Translations under genes and position numbers: made by a program
Notes under the pieces: model-generated
Told to the model about the DNA's origin: nothing
Database searches by the model: none
The model's input: the letters and a program-made list of their open reading frames with translations, nothing else
From: Clostridiales bacterium
Lineage (GTDB): Bacteria > Bacillota > Clostridia > Oscillospirales > Acutalibacteraceae
Direction: 5' to 3'
DNA: 6,407 bases
NCBI GenBank assembly: GCA_012522615.1
Contig: JAAYKB010000103.1
Location: 1 to 6,407, forward strand
Shown: positions 5,670 to 6,407 of the stretch, piece after piece
Numbering within the stretch: the first letter of the stretch is position 1
How the letters are laid out: the number at the start of each line of letters is the position of its first letter

Positions 5670-6407
5670 CTATTTTTTGTCGCCGCATCCGCACTTGCCC
5701 TTGTCTTTTTGCTGGGGCGGGAAGAATTCGTCAATCGGGAACAGCATCTTGCGGAAGAGATCGCAAGGCTCGTCGCCGGATGACACCGAGCAGTCCTTCA
5801 TCGGGACGCAGAAATCGTAGACCGGTATGAGCATCTGCACATTGCGGATAAGCTGCACGATTGTGAAGACTCCGAGGGTGACGTAAACCGCTTTGCTTTC
5901 CTCGGGGTCAACAAAGCTGCCGCCGAAATTGTTTGCGATTCCTTCGGGGATGGAGCTGCATCCGCAGTCGCAGTCGCATTTGCATTTGCGGCGGTCGCAC
6001 GCGTCCACCACGCATGCCGACAGGATAATCGGTTCGGCCACCTGAACCTTGCATACCGGCAGATTGCGTGTGAGCATCTGCTGCGGGTCGTTGCGGTCCT
6101 CGCGGAACTCGCTGCTGAAAATCTTGACATTCCCCTCGCTGCCGAAGAGTATCACACGTTTGCGGAAGACACAGACCCCGCAGAGGTTCGCAGGCGGGCA
6201 GTTGCGTCCGGTGATGGCTTCGACTTCAACCTGGAAGAAGAAGGTCAGGTCGCAGGAATAATAGCCGCGGTTGAAAGGAAGTGGTTCGATATCGATGTAT
6301 GTCGTGATGACGCAGGCGTTTTTGGCGCGCACGCTTACGGCGCGGTCAACAACCATCTGTTCACGTTCGGTAAAGTAAACCCGAAGATCTTCGAGACAGT
6401 CTTTATC
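5670..6407 (-). CDS. Cysteine-rich conserved-type protein of unknown function, N-terminus beyond window
   Basis: The frame stays open to the right edge, so the gene is partial. An internal ATG at 6356 is not the likely start, because the 17 codons before it (beginning DKDCLEDLRVYFTEREQ) read as protein of the same family. The visible 245 residues hold 19 cysteines. The first half has a beta-rich, domain-like stretch (IDIEPLPFNRGYYS, then FFFQVEVEA, then a FGSEGN loop). A cysteine cluster follows: Cys132, Cys137, then five alternating cysteines at 142-150 in an Arg/Lys/Asp-rich setting. Near the end are a hydrophobic segment (VYVTLGVFTIVQLI) and a final KCGCGDKK. I recall similar proteins in Clostridia annotated only as hypothetical. 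A spore-coat, metal-binding or disulfide-linked structural role is conceivable but not shown. No ribosome site or promoter is visible because they lie off the window. Two hairpins follow the gene. Confidence 0.75.
   Translation of the reverse strand, partial: DKDCLEDLRVYFTEREQMVVDRAVSVRAKNACVITTYIDIEPLPFNRGYYSCDLTFFFQVEVEAITGRNCPPANLCGVCVFRKRVILFGSEGNVKIFSSEFREDRNDPQQMLTRNLPVCKVQVAEPIILSACVVDACDRRKCKCDCDCGCSSIPEGIANNFGGSFVDPEESKAVYVTLGVFTIVQLIRNVQMLIPVYDFCVPMKDCSVSSGDEPCDLFRKMLFPIDEFFPPQQKDKGKCGCGDKK

Overview
The window reads as ordinary chromosomal DNA from a Gram-positive anaerobe of the class Clostridia, perhaps Oscillospiraceae-like. This rests on the strong AGGAGG-type ribosome sites, the clostridial look of the GuaB, class II aldolase and OGG-type glycosylase proteins, a DUF6062-like protein, and a cysteine-rich protein of a type I associate with Clostridia. 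The genus cannot be fixed from the sequence alone. I see no transposase, phage gene, CRISPR array, tRNA or rRNA, and no sign of recent transfer.

Layout, left to right. A perfect 15-bp hairpin (3-40) lies just beyond the stop of guaB (IMP dehydrogenase, minus strand, 59-1531), which has its own extended -10 promoter near 1625-1654. Upstream on the same strand is a small protein of 90 residues with a C-terminal membrane segment (1709-1981). Then comes an AT-rich gap of 384 bp (1982-2365) with no credible gene but several short dyads. A DUF6062-like cysteine/histidine protein (minus, 2366-3058) and an 8-oxoguanine DNA glycosylase (plus, 3170-4015, TTG start) diverge from a 111-bp spacer in which the two predicted -10 boxes overlap. 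Class II fructose-bisphosphate aldolase (plus, 4124-5053) follows with its own strong ribosome site. It converges, with only 15 bp between stop codons, on a four-helix membrane protein (minus, 5069-5455). Two tandem hairpins (5538-5589 and 5600-5635) separate that gene from a cysteine-rich protein of unknown function (minus, 5670 to the right edge), whose N-terminus lies outside the window.

The genes do not form one pathway. GuaB commits IMP to guanine nucleotides, the glycosylase removes oxidised guanine from DNA, and the aldolase serves glycolysis and gluconeogenesis; these are separate housekeeping units. The least understood parts are the duplicated Cys/His modules of the DUF6062-like protein, the alternating-cysteine protein at the right edge, and the overlapping divergent promoters. 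I found no convincing evidence of a new multi-gene system; the findings are single-gene or regulatory observations.
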